From assembly GCA_950295325.1 (NCBI GenBank), contig OX485805.1:56632758-56696757 (forward strand): DNA of 64,000 bases, written 5' to 3'. Below, in pieces: positions 27,331 to 38,211 of the stretch (position 1 is its first letter; every line of letters starts with the position of its first letter). The notes under the pieces are model-generated. The model saw nothing but the letters and a program-made list of their open reading frames with translations. It was not told the origin of the DNA and ran no database searches. The position numbers and the translations under genes are program-made. The DNA is from Polytrichum commune. Lineage: Eukaryota; Streptophyta; Polytrichopsida; Polytrichales; Polytrichaceae.

Positions 27331-27461
27331 AAATTACATGGGGACACCCCATCCGGTTGGCGTAGTAGCAGCGGGTCAAGGGTCCCACTGACAAGCCATG
27401 CGTAATAAGGCGGGAGTCAGTCAGAGTAGCCTGTGACTAGGCAAAGTTAGTCGAAATCCTA

Positions 27462-28160
27462 GTGCTGACAAGTCCAAGTGCTTAACTTACATATTATAAT
27501 CTCTCGGTTTTTCTTCATCGATTTGAAATAAATTCCATAGATTCCTCTGAATTGAAATCCTGTGCTGACAAGTGCAACCGGTTAACTTACATATTACAAT
27601 CTCTCGGTTTTTCCTCATCGATTTGAAGTATATTCCATAGATTCCTCTGAGTTGAAATCCTGGTGCTGCCAAGTCCAACCAGTTTACATATTATAGTCTC
27701 TCAGTATTTTTCCTCATCGATTTGAAGTATATTCCATAGATTCTTCAGAGTTGAGATCCTGGTGCTGACAAGTGCAACCGGTTGACTTACATATTATAAT
27801 CTCTCAGTTTTTCCTCATCGATTTGAAGTACATTCTATAGATTCCTCTGAGTTGAAATCCTGGTGCTGCCAAGTCAGACCAGATACATATTATGATCTCT
27901 CGGTTTTCCTTCATCGATTTGAAATGTATTCCATAGATTTCTCTGAGTTGAAATCCCGGTGCTGCCAAGTGCAACCAGCTACAAATTGTAATCTCTCAAT
28001 TTTTCTTCATTGATTTTGGAATATATTCCATATATAGGCTCCTCTGAGTTGAAATCCTGGTGCTGACAAGTGCAACCGGTTATCTTACATATTATAATCT
28101 CTCGGTTTTTCTTCATCGATTTGAAATGTATTCCATAGATTCCTCTGAAAGGATCGCTGG
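27462..28160. repeat. Seven-copy tandem array, about 100-bp period
   Basis: The word GTGCTG(A/C)CAAG starts at 27462, 27562, 27663, 27762, 27863, 27959 and 28060 (spacings 100, 101, 99, 101, 96, 101). Each unit continues with CAACCGGTT, ACATATTATAATCTCTCGG, TCATCGATTTGAA and CATAGATTCCTCTGAGTTGA. The last unit runs into a longer sequence (to about 28245) that recurs singly at about 28380-28600 and 33107-33340. Confidence 0.95.
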
Positions 28161-28379
28161 TTTTCCTGAAGTCTTGACCTTTAACTGGTTGTTTCTCAAA
28201 CTTGACCAGTTCATTTGTAACGAGGAGCTGGTTCTCCCCGCTCATTGATCCGGAGGAGGCACAAATGCAGAGTCACAAATGGCATCACCTGACATGCCTA
28301 AGCTACCAGAGTAGAGCCTACGGTGCTGGGGCTGCCATTGTTGGACGATGGCATCACTAATACACCAGTTACCAGTAGT

Positions 28380-28600
28380 GCCCGGGAAGTTTTTGGGCAT
28401 AGTCGGTCAAGATCCTTGTGATTCTAAATCCAGCCGGTTACATGTTGACATTTTCCGGTTTTGCTTTATTCATTTGAAATATATTCTGTAGATTCGTCTA
28501 AAATGATCAGTAATTCTCCTAAAGTCTCCAACTTCAACCGGATATTTCTCAAACTCAACAGGTTCATCTGTAAGTACCTGCCAGTTCTTCCCGGACATAG
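28380..28600. repeat. Dispersed single copy of the parent of the 100-bp array
   Basis: CGGGAAGTTTTTGGGCATAG through CCAGCCGGTTACATGTTGAC, then AAACTCAACAGGTTCATCTG. It aligns collinearly with 33107-33340, which lies within the Harbinger-like element, and with the tail of the 100-bp array. Confidence 0.8.
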
Positions 28601-28789
28601 TACTACACAACCCAAAACGTTTAAAAGAAACTTTTCAACAAACTTATTGAAACACCCGAAAAGTGCATTGAACACTGTGTAATAGTCCAAGGGAGCTAAC
28701 TTAATCACTACAAACAGAAAGAGAAACCTTAATATGCTAGCATGTGGCATGTGAAGCAGTGCGGGGAAGTGCCACGTCAACACATGCAA

Positions 28790-30339
28790 GAGCCACGCAT
28801 TGCTCTCCTTCCCATTCTCTCTCGGACTCTTGGTAGCTTCTTGCTTTCATCCTTCTCATTTTGAATCTTAAGAGATTACAAACCCCCATCGTATTTAGTG
28901 TAAGATTTTATCTTAATGCAATCTCTTTCAACTTTCTTTAATTAAAATAATGTTCAATCGTACATACTACATGCCCATCCAAATTTGTAATCTCAAAATA
29001 TACAATTTAAATCAATTATACATTTGTAATAAAAAAAATGATATGACTTTCAACATGTAATAGTCTTCTCTTCCAATTACAAGTGCAAGACTTGAAATGT
29101 GAGATCCATTGATTGCTCCTATAATATGAGGTATATCATGAAGGGCCTTATATTATTGTGCTAAAACTCTAAACCAAGTTGAACTTGATAATTGCACAAA
29201 ATTTCATCACAAATAAACTCATATTAATCTACAAAAATTTCTTAATATTTTTTAAATTGTACTTTTAGCCACCTCATATATTTTTCCTATGATACACAAG
29301 GTATTTCCAGTCCCAAGCCTTTGTAATGATATTGCAACTTTACTATCAACTGAAATTATGTCTCTCATATGTGTAGTCTTCTTCTACAAATACGACATAC
29401 ACAAGTTCTTTGCTTGAACCTTTTTTCCCGTGAAAGAACCCAATTATAATCTAATGTCCACACATTGTGATCGCTCATCTTCATACTCTCAAAGCAAATG
29501 CTCAACATCAGGGCATTTCCCCATTCTTCATTGAGTGCCAATGCTTGCATATCAAGCACAAGTTGCACAATCATGTGCAAACACCAATACAAAGCCAATG
29601 CAATTAGAATCCTTCCTCTTCTCTCAAGATGATCCATCATGCTCTCTTTTCCTTCCTCACCAATGTAAAACTCACAAAGAAAGTGAAAAAGAGAGAGAAC
29701 AAAGATACGTAACTAGTGAGATAGGGTTGCCCCTCTTTTCCCACCAATAAAAAATATGCGACGGTCCCTCAACATGGTCCATTCCCACTTCACAGTATGT
29801 TTGAGAGTCCGTCACCACACAAAATGACTTTCCCAACACCCATGGTACGGCCTTTGGATGATGGACAGGGGCCCTCCCCATTTCATGGTCATGGCCCTTG
29901 GCTCATGTGTGAAGTAACCCTACCAAAACGGCAGCTCATGTGCACATGTGAAGTGGCCCTACCAAAATGGCAACTCATGTGCACATGTAGTGGAACCCTA
30001 AGTTTCAAAACATCCAGTTTCACCTCTCCGTTCCGTTTGTGAATATACACCTCCAGTTTTGGCATGGGTGGGTGTGGCCTCCACATGAATAACGTAAACA
30101 GTGAATAGTGTAGGTATCTATGTGCCGGAAGTGGGCCTTTTATTTATGAGCCACTTTTATGCCCGAATTGGCCAGGTTAGGTGACGGAGCATTGTGGAGC
30201 ACATCAGGAAGCTCTTTATGAGTTGACCTGCTAGTTAGAGTGGCTTCAAAATTTCCAAAAAAGAACTCGTTTGACTTTGGCGAAATCCCAGCTGACAGCT
30301 CGTGCAGTGCTAACTTAAATGATGACAGCTCATGCCTCC
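28790..30339. other. Intergenic DNA
   Basis: Contains a short direct repeat around 29880-29990 (GGCTCATGTGTGAAGT...CCCTACCAAAA twice). It is also found at about 26836-26880, reversed at 57846-57900, and at 58305-58345. No gene supported. Confidence 0.55.
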
Positions 30340-30875
30340 CGCTCATCACACCAACATCTCCATCCAGTTGCGACCGTGAAATTCTTCGGCACGCATTATG
30401 TATGTCGAGAAATAGATGTTCGCCCACCACTTTTCACACTATTCCCACAACCTTCGTCCGGTTTCCACCGTGGAATTGTATGGCATTCCGTTGAGGAATG
30501 GATGTTGGCCCAGCACTTTCACTTTGTTACCAACATCTCCATTCCGGTTCCGACCGCAAAACTTTTCGGCATTATGTCAGGAAATAGATGTTGGCCCACC
30601 ACTTTCACTTTGTTACCAACATCTCCATTTGGTTCCGACCGCAAAACTTTTCTGCATTATGTCGAGAAATAGATGTTGGCCCACCACTTTCACTTTGTTA
30701 CCAACGCCTCCATTTGGTTCCGACCGCGAAACTTTTTGGCATTTTGTTGAGAAATAGATGTTGGCCCACCACTTTCACTTTGTTACCAACATCCTCATCC
30801 GGTTCCGACCGCGAAACTTTTCTGCATTTCGTTGAGAAATAGATGTTGGCCCACCACTTTTCACACTACTACAGT
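30340..30875. repeat. Six-copy tandem array, 85/86-bp period
   Basis: The block AATAGATGTTGGCCCACC (with variants) begins at 30411, 30497, 30583, 30668, 30753 and 30838 (spacings 86, 86, 85, 85, 85). Each unit is CCAACATCTCC, GGTTCCGACCGCGAAACTTT, GGCATTATGTCGAG, then the block. Outer units end in TTTTCACACTATT like the single-copy relatives; inner units end in TTTCACTTTGTTACC. The overlapping ORFs across it are by-products, since the period is not a multiple of three. Confidence 0.95.
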
Positions 30876-31084
30876 CGGAGATATTGACGTATGATGTCAA
30901 TATTGGCCGGTATGATCTCTCTCTCTCTCTCGCTATATATATATAGTAATTAAAGTCCAAATTTTAGTTGAAATGGACCATGTTGAGTTGAATAAACCAC
31001 AAATCTATGGGGCCACATTTTCATTAGACCCCCTTTACTTTGATCATAGTGGTGGGGGTCCAACTCGAAGAGGTGGACACAATG

Positions 31085-31365
31085 TATGTTTGACATTCAA
31101 CTTCAAATCCAAAGTGTCACATGATGTATCCAAAAACAAAAAGGAACGTCAATTGACATCTACATTTTGCTCAAAATGTCACCTCAGTTTTGAGTTACTA
31201 GTTGTACGTGTCTTTTTAATTTCTAACATGTTAATTGACATGTGATATTTTTTATTCATAAGTCACACTACCTATCAAATTCATTATCATGGGTGTCAAA
31301 TGACAAGCAATTATATTTGGTGCAAAGTTTTGTGTGTCAAATGTCAAAAATTTGCACAATCTCTA
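31085..31365 (+). repeat. Dispersed 300-bp repeat, copy 2
   Basis: Second copy of the 27040-27330 repeat in the same orientation, about 4 kb away, on the other side of both tandem arrays. Confidence 0.85.
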
Positions 31366-31555
31366 TCTAAAATACACGCAAGAGGTGGGCATCTATACAA
31401 TTTTGTCTAGATAGTGTGGGTTACCATTTGGAGTTACGCATTGCTAAAACACTACTCAGAGTATCACTTTTTAATCCAAATAACATAAGTCGTTAGTATG
31501 CACACCCAAGAGTATGACATAGATAAACAAAACAATGCAACTTCAGAGTGCACTA

Positions 31556-31772
31556 CATGGTTTATGGTATTTAGTATCACTTACTATTCGGAATTGTATA
31601 ATGCAATAACTTCTTACTGAAGACTCCAATTTCTACTTTCAAAACGGTGTATAGGTTGTTCATATATTAAAGAACATAAAGGACTTTGCTTGGTAAATAT
31701 TACATTCTCAATAAATAGTTATAGCACTACATAACTATGAATAATAAGTGACGCTAAATACCATAGACAACG
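31556..31772. mobile_element. TA-flanked MITE, short form
   Basis: 217 bp with ends CATGGTTTATGGTATTTAGT and GCTAAATACCATAGACAACG, flanked by TA (31554-31555, 31773-31774). Subterminal TATTCGGAATTGTATAATGC pairs with the other end. It lies only about 60 bp from the 31832 element. Confidence 0.75.
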
Positions 31773-31831
31773 TACCTATGTTCGTTGTTCAACGTAATGA
31801 AGGTCCAACTTGGGTATACTTCATTCAACTA

Positions 31832-32168
31832 CACCGTTTAAGGTATTTAGTGTCACCTGCGGAATAGTGTCACTTACCTTATTTTAAAGCATATGTTAGC
31901 TTACATTGATGATTAACAACCACCATAAGTGTCACCTCGTGACACTTCGCATTCGAGTGCACTTACTAATATCATGGCATGAGTATGTTCAATAGTGTAA
32001 TGAGGTGCATGTCTATATTCAACAATGGTCTACAAGTTGATTAAAGTGTACACAAATGACACATGCCATTAGTATGCTCAAGAACATATTCCTCTTGCAC
32101 ACTAAAATGTAAAACACATCACACTTGGGTGCAAGCATGGTATGTGACACTAAATACCATAAATGATG
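31832..32168. mobile_element. TA-flanked inverted-repeat element, copy 3
   Basis: Ends CACCGTTTAAGGTATTTAGT and the complement of ACTAAATACCATAAATGATG, flanked by TA at 31830-31831 and 32169-32170; 337 bp. The interior carries the TATGCTCAAGAA block in the opposite orientation to copy 1. Confidence 0.75.
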
Positions 32169-32740
32169 TAGTGGCAACTCGGAGTTGCTCGTTAACTCAC
32201 AATCATCCGTTGGTGGAGGCCGTGCAGGTGATCTTTCTCCGATAGGGACATAACGCACTAGGTCCATCTAAAAAAAATGCAACCTCTCTCTCCCCCAAAC
32301 AAAGAAATCATTACTTCTAGCAATGAATTGGTTTTAAAGTCCATGAGCCAAAAGGCTTACGAGACTAGAAGCACATCAAGATGGTGTCAAGAAGGCTAAT
32401 TCTCTACACTCTAAGGAGTGTTGTAGTGGCCTCGTTAAGATACATGCTAATCATATCAACTCCATGGTCCAATTGGATGAAAAACTTGAGGCTATTTAGT
32501 ACAACATTCTAAAATTGGGGATGTGAAAACATGAAACGTGGAATGTGGGCACACTCAAGCCTGAAAAGTAGTCAAAATGTAAGTATATGGGTGTGTATGT
32601 TGCATATTCCTTACATGCAAAAATTCTTCCTGCACTAGTTTTTACAGTTGAGGTATGCAAGTGAGACCGCGGAAACCAATGGGTCCCAGCATCGTATGTC
32701 ATATGATGGTCATTATGTATGACTATTCAAGTACTCCTTA

Positions 32741-33532
32741 GGGGTTGTTTACACCATGGACCATGAAGTTGTCCCAATGCCCTATACCATCTTTGATTTG
32801 CTCTTGAACTCGTCCTGGGACCACTTCGATTTACACCAAGGAAAAAATGTGAAAGTGATCATGAAGTTTGAGGTCCCCAAAGGATATTATTTAAGGCTTA
32901 CATTATCCACTGACATGGTCCAATGGGTTTTGCAGTGGGAGAGGCAAAAGAGGTGCTCTGGTAGAAATGACAAAAGCCCATGGCAAAAAAACACTATTAT
33001 AATAAAAGTTTAGTGATTTTTTTGAATAAAAGAAGATAAAGACAAACAAACAAACAAACAAACGAATGATCAAACTTGAATTTTTCAAATTTTCCCTTTT
33101 GGACCAGTGGTCAGGGAGATTTTTGGGCATAATCGGTTGAGATCCTAGTGTTTGCAAGTCCAACCAGTTACATGTTGACATCCTTCGCTTTTCCTTACTA
33201 ATTTGGGGTATATTCTCTAGATTAATCTCAAATGATCGGTAATTTTCCTGCAGTCTCGAACGTCGACTGGTTACTTCTCAAACTCAACCGGTTCATCTGT
33301 AACTAACTGCCGGTTCTCCCCGATCATTGTTTTGGACATATATTAAAAAAAATCAGCACATTCACTTTTACGTGCATGGTCATTTCTCTTGGTCCACATT
33401 CAATTTACACCTAGTGGGGGGCCAAAAGCTCTCTAAATAGAATTTTTAGAAAAATCGGACCATCCAAGTGGGACCATGGGAAAAGGCCATCTTCCATGGT
33501 CCGACTTCATGGTGCATGGTGTAAGCAGGCCC
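32741..33532. mobile_element. Non-autonomous PIF/Harbinger-like element
   Basis: Terminal inverted repeats of about 29 bp: GGGGTTGTTTACACCATGGA on the left and the complement of TGCATGGTGTAAGCAGGCCC on the right. They are flanked by TTA (32738-32740 and 33533-33535), the target duplication of PIF/Harbinger. The 792-bp body has no transposase; an 85-codon open frame at 32756-33013 starts inside the left repeat and is not recognisable. A fragment of the dispersed CCGGTT repeat (33107-33340) is nested inside. Confidence 0.75.
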
Positions 33533-33841
33533 TTAAAGTTGGCAACTTGTCAAAGTAGATTTAACTGCATGGAGTGCAGCAAGGAGTTTGTGTAATTTCT
33601 GTAGAGTGACGTGATTCTGAAGCTCGCTGGATCAGAAGCGTGTTACTTGGAGCATCTTTGACTCTGTACTTTGTAGAAGCCGCCGATTGGAATAGTTCAC
33701 TTAATTACCAGCTGCGTCCGCGGGAGTGTGTGTGACGAACGACACAGCATCGACGAGTACATTGTGGAGGACGCTCTCATGGGAAAATTCCCCATCAGTA
33801 CCGTGAAACTTTCCTGGATTGTTCTGCAATATTAGTCGCAG

Positions 33842-33850
33842 CTATATATC
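33842..33850 (+). promoter_or_regulatory. Possible TATA box of GLOX copy B
   Basis: A CTATATATC motif lies about 770 bp before the ATG. It would fit a promoter with a long leader if the 5' UTR intron proposed at 34065-34573 is real. TATA-like strings are common in this AT-rich DNA, so this is weak. Confidence 0.25.
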
Positions 33851-34064
33851 TAACACCATTACACCGTCCCCAGAAAGACAGCATCCAAATCACCCTCCAG
33901 CCCACTTGTACCTAACCCACATGCTCTTGAATTAGTTAGCACTTCATCCACAACCTGAACATCAGAGCACATCACTTGAAGACATTCTGTGAGGTTCTCA
34001 GGAGGGGTTTACTACAGATTCAGTGAACATTGTTCCGGGCTCAACTTGTCGGCAGGGCTCAACT

Positions 34065-34573
34065 GTAAGTGACATCTTAACTTATCTGCATTGCTAGCTC
34101 TACGTAAGCTCACAAACGGGGCATTCATATATGCATCTCGAGGGTGCGGAAGACCCTGTGTGGCATTGTACCAAGAGTGTAGCAGTGAAGAGTGCGTTAC
34201 TCTGATCTCGACTTTGTGAAGCTTTCCACTCACTAAACCTGTAGTACGTAGGCGTAAGAGTGTTTCAATGTCGCTAGTTTAGGTAACGTAGTTGTGGAAT
34301 TTTAGGTAGGTTGAAGTTCCAATATTTTTCTACTGATGTTTTATGAGATCCCATTGCATGTCAGTGTTCATCACGAGAAACTATCTAGTTTCTAAGAGCG
34401 AGAATATGGTAGCTTCAATTTCAGTTCATTGTGAATATCGGAGATCATTCTGGGATTTCCAATCCAGTATTCCTGATGGCGGTGTCCGACAGATCCTTAG
34501 TTGCACAGATGAGATGATTTGTCCTACAACACCTTCTGAGTGTGCGATTTGCGCCGTCTGCTGACTATTGCAG
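34065..34573 (+). other. Possible 5' UTR intron of GLOX copy B
   Basis: A strong donor (AACT/GTAAGTGA) at 34065 and an acceptor-like ACTATTGCAG ending at 34573 would define a 509-nt intron 41 bp before the start codon. A CTGAC branch-like motif is present but unusually close to the acceptor. This would explain why the frame stays open upstream of the signal-peptide Met. Inference from splice-site consensus only. Confidence 0.35.
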
Positions 34574-34614
34574 ATTTCGCTGGAGTAGGTGATACTTTGC
34601 CCAGGGCTAATGCG

Positions 34615-36234
34615 ATGATGGCAATGCAAAGAGTTATGGCATTAGTTTTGTATGCCATACTTGTTACTGGTAGCTTGGTTTTGCCAGCATTGGCTGGCCA
34701 GGATGGCTGGACGGTAGTGGTGCAAAATGCCGGTGTAGAGGCAATGCACATGGTGACATTGCCGTCAGACAGGACAGTGATCTTTGACAGAACCAATATC
34801 GGTAAGAGTGGTATGTTGATGAGCGGTGGCAGGTGCCGTAACAACCCTAAGGATTTGGTGTCCACGCACGATTGCTATGCCCATTCCGTGGAATACGACC
34901 CCAACGGAAACACAATCCGCACTCTCTTCATCTACTCTGACCCCTTCTGCTCTTCCGGGGCCATTCTTCCCAACGGCGTGTTGCAGCAAACCGGAGGTGA
35001 CTTTGAAGGCGCCTGGACGACTCGCACCATTGGAGGGGGCCCCACTGATGACTGGGTGGAGTCGACGAAGTTGTTGTCAGCGCGGCGGTGGTACGCGACC
35101 GACCAGTTGTTGCCGGACGGCAGGGTGATTGTCATCGGTGGCACCATGCAGAACAGCTATGAGTTTGTGCCGAGCTCCGGCAAGGCTATCGGTCTTCCTC
35201 TGTTGGCCAAGGCGTATGATCCAAATGGACAGAACAACATCTACCCCTTCGTGCACCTGTGCCCGGATGGTAACCTCTTCATCTTCTCCAACATCTATTC
35301 CATCCTCTTGAACTACAAGACCAATGTTGTGGTGAAGACGTTCCCAACTTTCGGGCCAGACCCTCGCGTCTACCCTTACTCCGGAACCTCGGTGATGCTT
35401 CCCCTCACAGCCGCGAATAACTTCAACACAGTGGAGATTATGATCTGCGGCGGCGCACCCTTGGGGTCCTACCTGCAGGCCAAGCTTAGGAACTACCTGC
35501 CCGCTCTCAACACCTGCGGCCGCATCGTGATCACCGACCCGGCCCCGAGATGGAGAGTGGAGACCATGCCAGGGCCGAGGTGCATGGGGGATGGAAAGAT
35601 ATTGCCCACGGGTGAGATCCTCATCATCAACGGCGTGCAGAAAGGGCTATCCGGTTGGAACCAGAACCGTAACCCAGCTTTGGCTCCGTTCCTCTACGAC
35701 CCCGTGGCGCACAAGTGGAGTGTGCAGACCCCGACCAACATCGCCCGGGTGTACCACTCCTCCGCCAGTGTGCAGTCCGATGGGACCATTTTGGTGGGCG
35801 GTGGCAACGACCAGTCTGGCTACGTTTTCACCGGCGTCATGTTCCCCACTGAGCTTCGTCTGGAGAAGTACTCTCCTTACTACCTCAACGCCGCCTATAA
35901 CTCCAATAGGTTCACCATCACCAATGTGCCCGCTGCCGTGGGGCTGAACAGCAATTTTGTCATCACGTTCACCAGCCCTGCGACCGGTACCCCTGTTGTC
36001 CAGATCAGCTTGTATGGTCCTCCCTACACCACACATGCCAACTCCATGGGCCAGCGGATGGTCATCCTCAAGGTAGGTCCTGTTACCAGTGCAGCTGGTG
36101 GCGCTTGGCAGGTCACGGCCACCACTCCTCCGAGCGGAACCATAACTCCTCCTACCTACTATATGCTCACAGCTCTCAACAAGGGCTCCACCCCACCTAT
36201 CCCCAGCAAAGCCAAGTGGGTGAAAATTTCCTAG
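34615..36234 (+). CDS. Glyoxal/aldehyde oxidase (copper radical oxidase), copy B
   Basis: Second GLOX paralogue. The open frame begins at 34540, but the ATG at 34615 is the better start: it immediately precedes a signal peptide (hydrophobic core LVLYAILVTGSLVLPALAG, cut near ALAG/QD) and gives 539 aa, matching copy A. The 25 residues upstream look like read-through of 5' UTR, and a likely 3' splice site lies inside them. In numbering from 34615 the catalytic set is Cys112 (FCSSG), Tyr160 (RWYA), Tyr380-His381 (VYHSS) and His474 (THANSMGQRM), so an active enzyme is expected. The propeller-like N-terminal domain and the DUF1929 C-terminus are both complete. Differences from copy A concentrate in the signal peptide, a loop at about residues 60-75 and surface positions of the C-terminal domain; copy B has a one-residue deletion near residue 290. 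No intron interrupts the coding part. Confidence 0.95.
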   Translation: MMAMQRVMALVLYAILVTGSLVLPALAGQDGWTVVVQNAGVEAMHMVTLPSDRTVIFDRTNIGKSGMLMSGGRCRNNPKDLVSTHDCYAHSVEYDPNGNTIRTLFIYSDPFCSSGAILPNGVLQQTGGDFEGAWTTRTIGGGPTDDWVESTKLLSARRWYATDQLLPDGRVIVIGGTMQNSYEFVPSSGKAIGLPLLAKAYDPNGQNNIYPFVHLCPDGNLFIFSNIYSILLNYKTNVVVKTFPTFGPDPRVYPYSGTSVMLPLTAANNFNTVEIMICGGAPLGSYLQAKLRNYLPALNTCGRIVITDPAPRWRVETMPGPRCMGDGKILPTGEILIINGVQKGLSGWNQNRNPALAPFLYDPVAHKWSVQTPTNIARVYHSSASVQSDGTILVGGGNDQSGYVFTGVMFPTELRLEKYSPYYLNAAYNSNRFTITNVPAAVGLNSNFVITFTSPATGTPVVQISLYGPPYTTHANSMGQRMVILKVGPVTSAAGGAWQVTATTPPSGTITPPTYYMLTALNKGSTPPIPSKAKWVKIS

Positions 36235-36498
36235 AGGAAGAGGTATCGCGAGCCTCCTGCTAGTACATTAACAATGACAATGTCGGCACTCTCCAGACAT
36301 GGTCATTCATTGCCTTAGAATAATGAGTGAGGGTGTACACAACACCTGAAGACGACTGGAATAACAAGAAGACACGAGTAGTACTGCTGTAGGTAGGTCA
36401 ATTGAGGTGAGGACATTGAAGATCACCAATAATATAGAGAAGTACACTAAATAATGTCACTTACTACTTCGAAGTACGCAATGCCATTTTAGTGTAGA

Positions 36499-36570
36499 AA
36501 CATTGAGCAACATATTTAGTGTAGTAACATTGAGCAACGTATTTAGTGTAGTAACATTGAGCAACATAGT
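36499..36570. repeat. 27-bp minisatellite downstream of GLOX copy B
   Basis: AACATTGAGCAAC followed by ATATTTAGTGTAGT starts at 36499, 36526 and 36553. It is preceded at about 36440-36495 by a fragment of the MITE terminal region (ACTAAATAATGTCACTTACT). Confidence 0.85.
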
Positions 36571-37584
36571 ATTGGATTATCTCAACACTGTCCTCCTGCC
36601 TGATGATAGAATTGGAATAATCCAAGTGCTGATGGTAGGGAGGACTTTAGAGAGGACATTTTGGTGTGCAGCAATATCATGTTCTCTACCCTCATTACAG
36701 ACACAATCGACCGGCTTTCGGAAGCCTGACTGTATATTTTCAGCAGAATGTTGTTGTTCGATGCAGAGTCTACCTTCGTTGGAGTTGAATCCTCTCCAAG
36801 TCGACTCCTTGAGAGCTTTTCGTGTGCACTGATCTGGCGTGAATTTGACGTTTTCTATACATCATGTGGATGCGCTTACCGAATTCTTGGTGGACCTCTG
36901 TGTTGGTATTGTTGCACCAGGCTTCCTATGATATCTTGCTCATCTCGGTTTTGAATATTTATAAATTGTCAAACTCCTCTGTATCTGCATAGAAGGTGAC
37001 GGAATGCAGCTGTATGTCTGCAATCTTTCATATCTACTGACTGGTACAGCAGTGCGTTAGTATATCAAGTGAATTTCCTGATTTGATGTGTCGCTATACT
37101 GCTGGTGTTCTGCTTGCATAGGCACAGCAGTCCTTAGGGAAGGTTAACGATAACATGGGCTCTTGGCCCTTTTGTCTCCCATAAAATAGAAAAACAAAAC
37201 GTGAATAATCCCAAATGTGCAGGAATCTGCTCAACGAAGGAATTTCTGATATTTTAGAGTTTGGAGTTGGGTTTACTTGAATACCTGCCGAGGATTTTCA
37301 AAACTCCAGATTTTGTGAAGTGGGTTATGTAGGGGAGGCCACACGTGTTCCAAAACGCCGGTTTTGAAACGGAGTTCGGTGGGCTAAGATAAAAGAATAT
37401 TGGCTTTGATATGTGCCTAATCTTGAGGAGCTTGGTTTCAAAACTTCAAATCGCTAATGTCTCACGTACGTGACAAATGCTCCCAAATGTCTACACAATG
37501 TCAAGTTCAGCGCATCGGAGCTCTTCTCGACTGATTTTGAGTGGGTGCTCTCAGATGTCACGTAACATCTCTTTGCATGCAAGT

Positions 37585-38130
37585 TTTTTTTTTTTTTTTA
37601 AATTTAATTTTTAATGAGACAGAAGGCCAACACTTCCAACACCAGAAATGAATAAAACCATGAAAACACTCCCACATCGAGGGGAGGCAAGGCCCCTCAG
37701 ATGCGAAACACAGTCACGTAATGTGTAACAACAACCGACCCCACCAAAGACAACCCACCGGACCCACCGAGCCAAGGACCACCCCCAAACCACCAAGACA
37801 ACCCCAACAGAGAGCTTGATAGAGAGCTTGACTACCTAACTACGTGACCTTTTCCAGTTCCACTCAATATGTAGATTGCGCCTCCTACAAAGAACATTTC
37901 TAGTGTCCCAAGTTTTGCCAAAACCTTGGAGCATGGCCGTTGCAGAGGAGCTGCTAATCTTAATTTGTTCAATCACTTGATTCCAAGCCGTTTTGACGTA
38001 GATGATGAGTTCATCCCAAATCCAATGCTTGACCTTAGACTTGTGCCATTGTTCATGATTGAACACTTTGTCATTGCATTCTATCCAAATGATCCAAAGC
38101 GTAGTACCTCTCAGAAGATGCCACATTTTA
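37585..38130 (-). mobile_element. LINE 3' fragment with poly(A) tail
   Basis: The minus strand reads LLRGTTLWIIWIECNDKVFN..., matching the LW.IW.ERN.KVF pattern at the C-terminal end of plant L1-type ORF2 proteins (38126-37836). It continues into a 3' region (61-aa frame 37796-37611) and an A-rich tail (plus-strand T run about 37587-37601). The element is heavily 5'-truncated, typical of target-primed insertion. An AATTTTAAT simple repeat marks the 5' side (38127-38155). I did not find a convincing target duplication. Confidence 0.75.
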
Positions 38131-38211
38131 ATAATTTTAATAATTTTAATAATTTACCCATAGTGGACCCTCTCCTTAACTTTCCAGGTATCTGCACCGT
38201 TTTCAGCTGAG

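Noticed and set aside
30319-30842. Overlapping ORFs of 84-117 codons on the plus strand
   Set aside because: They run through the 85/86-bp tandem array; because the period is not a multiple of three, the same peptide words recur in shifted frames.
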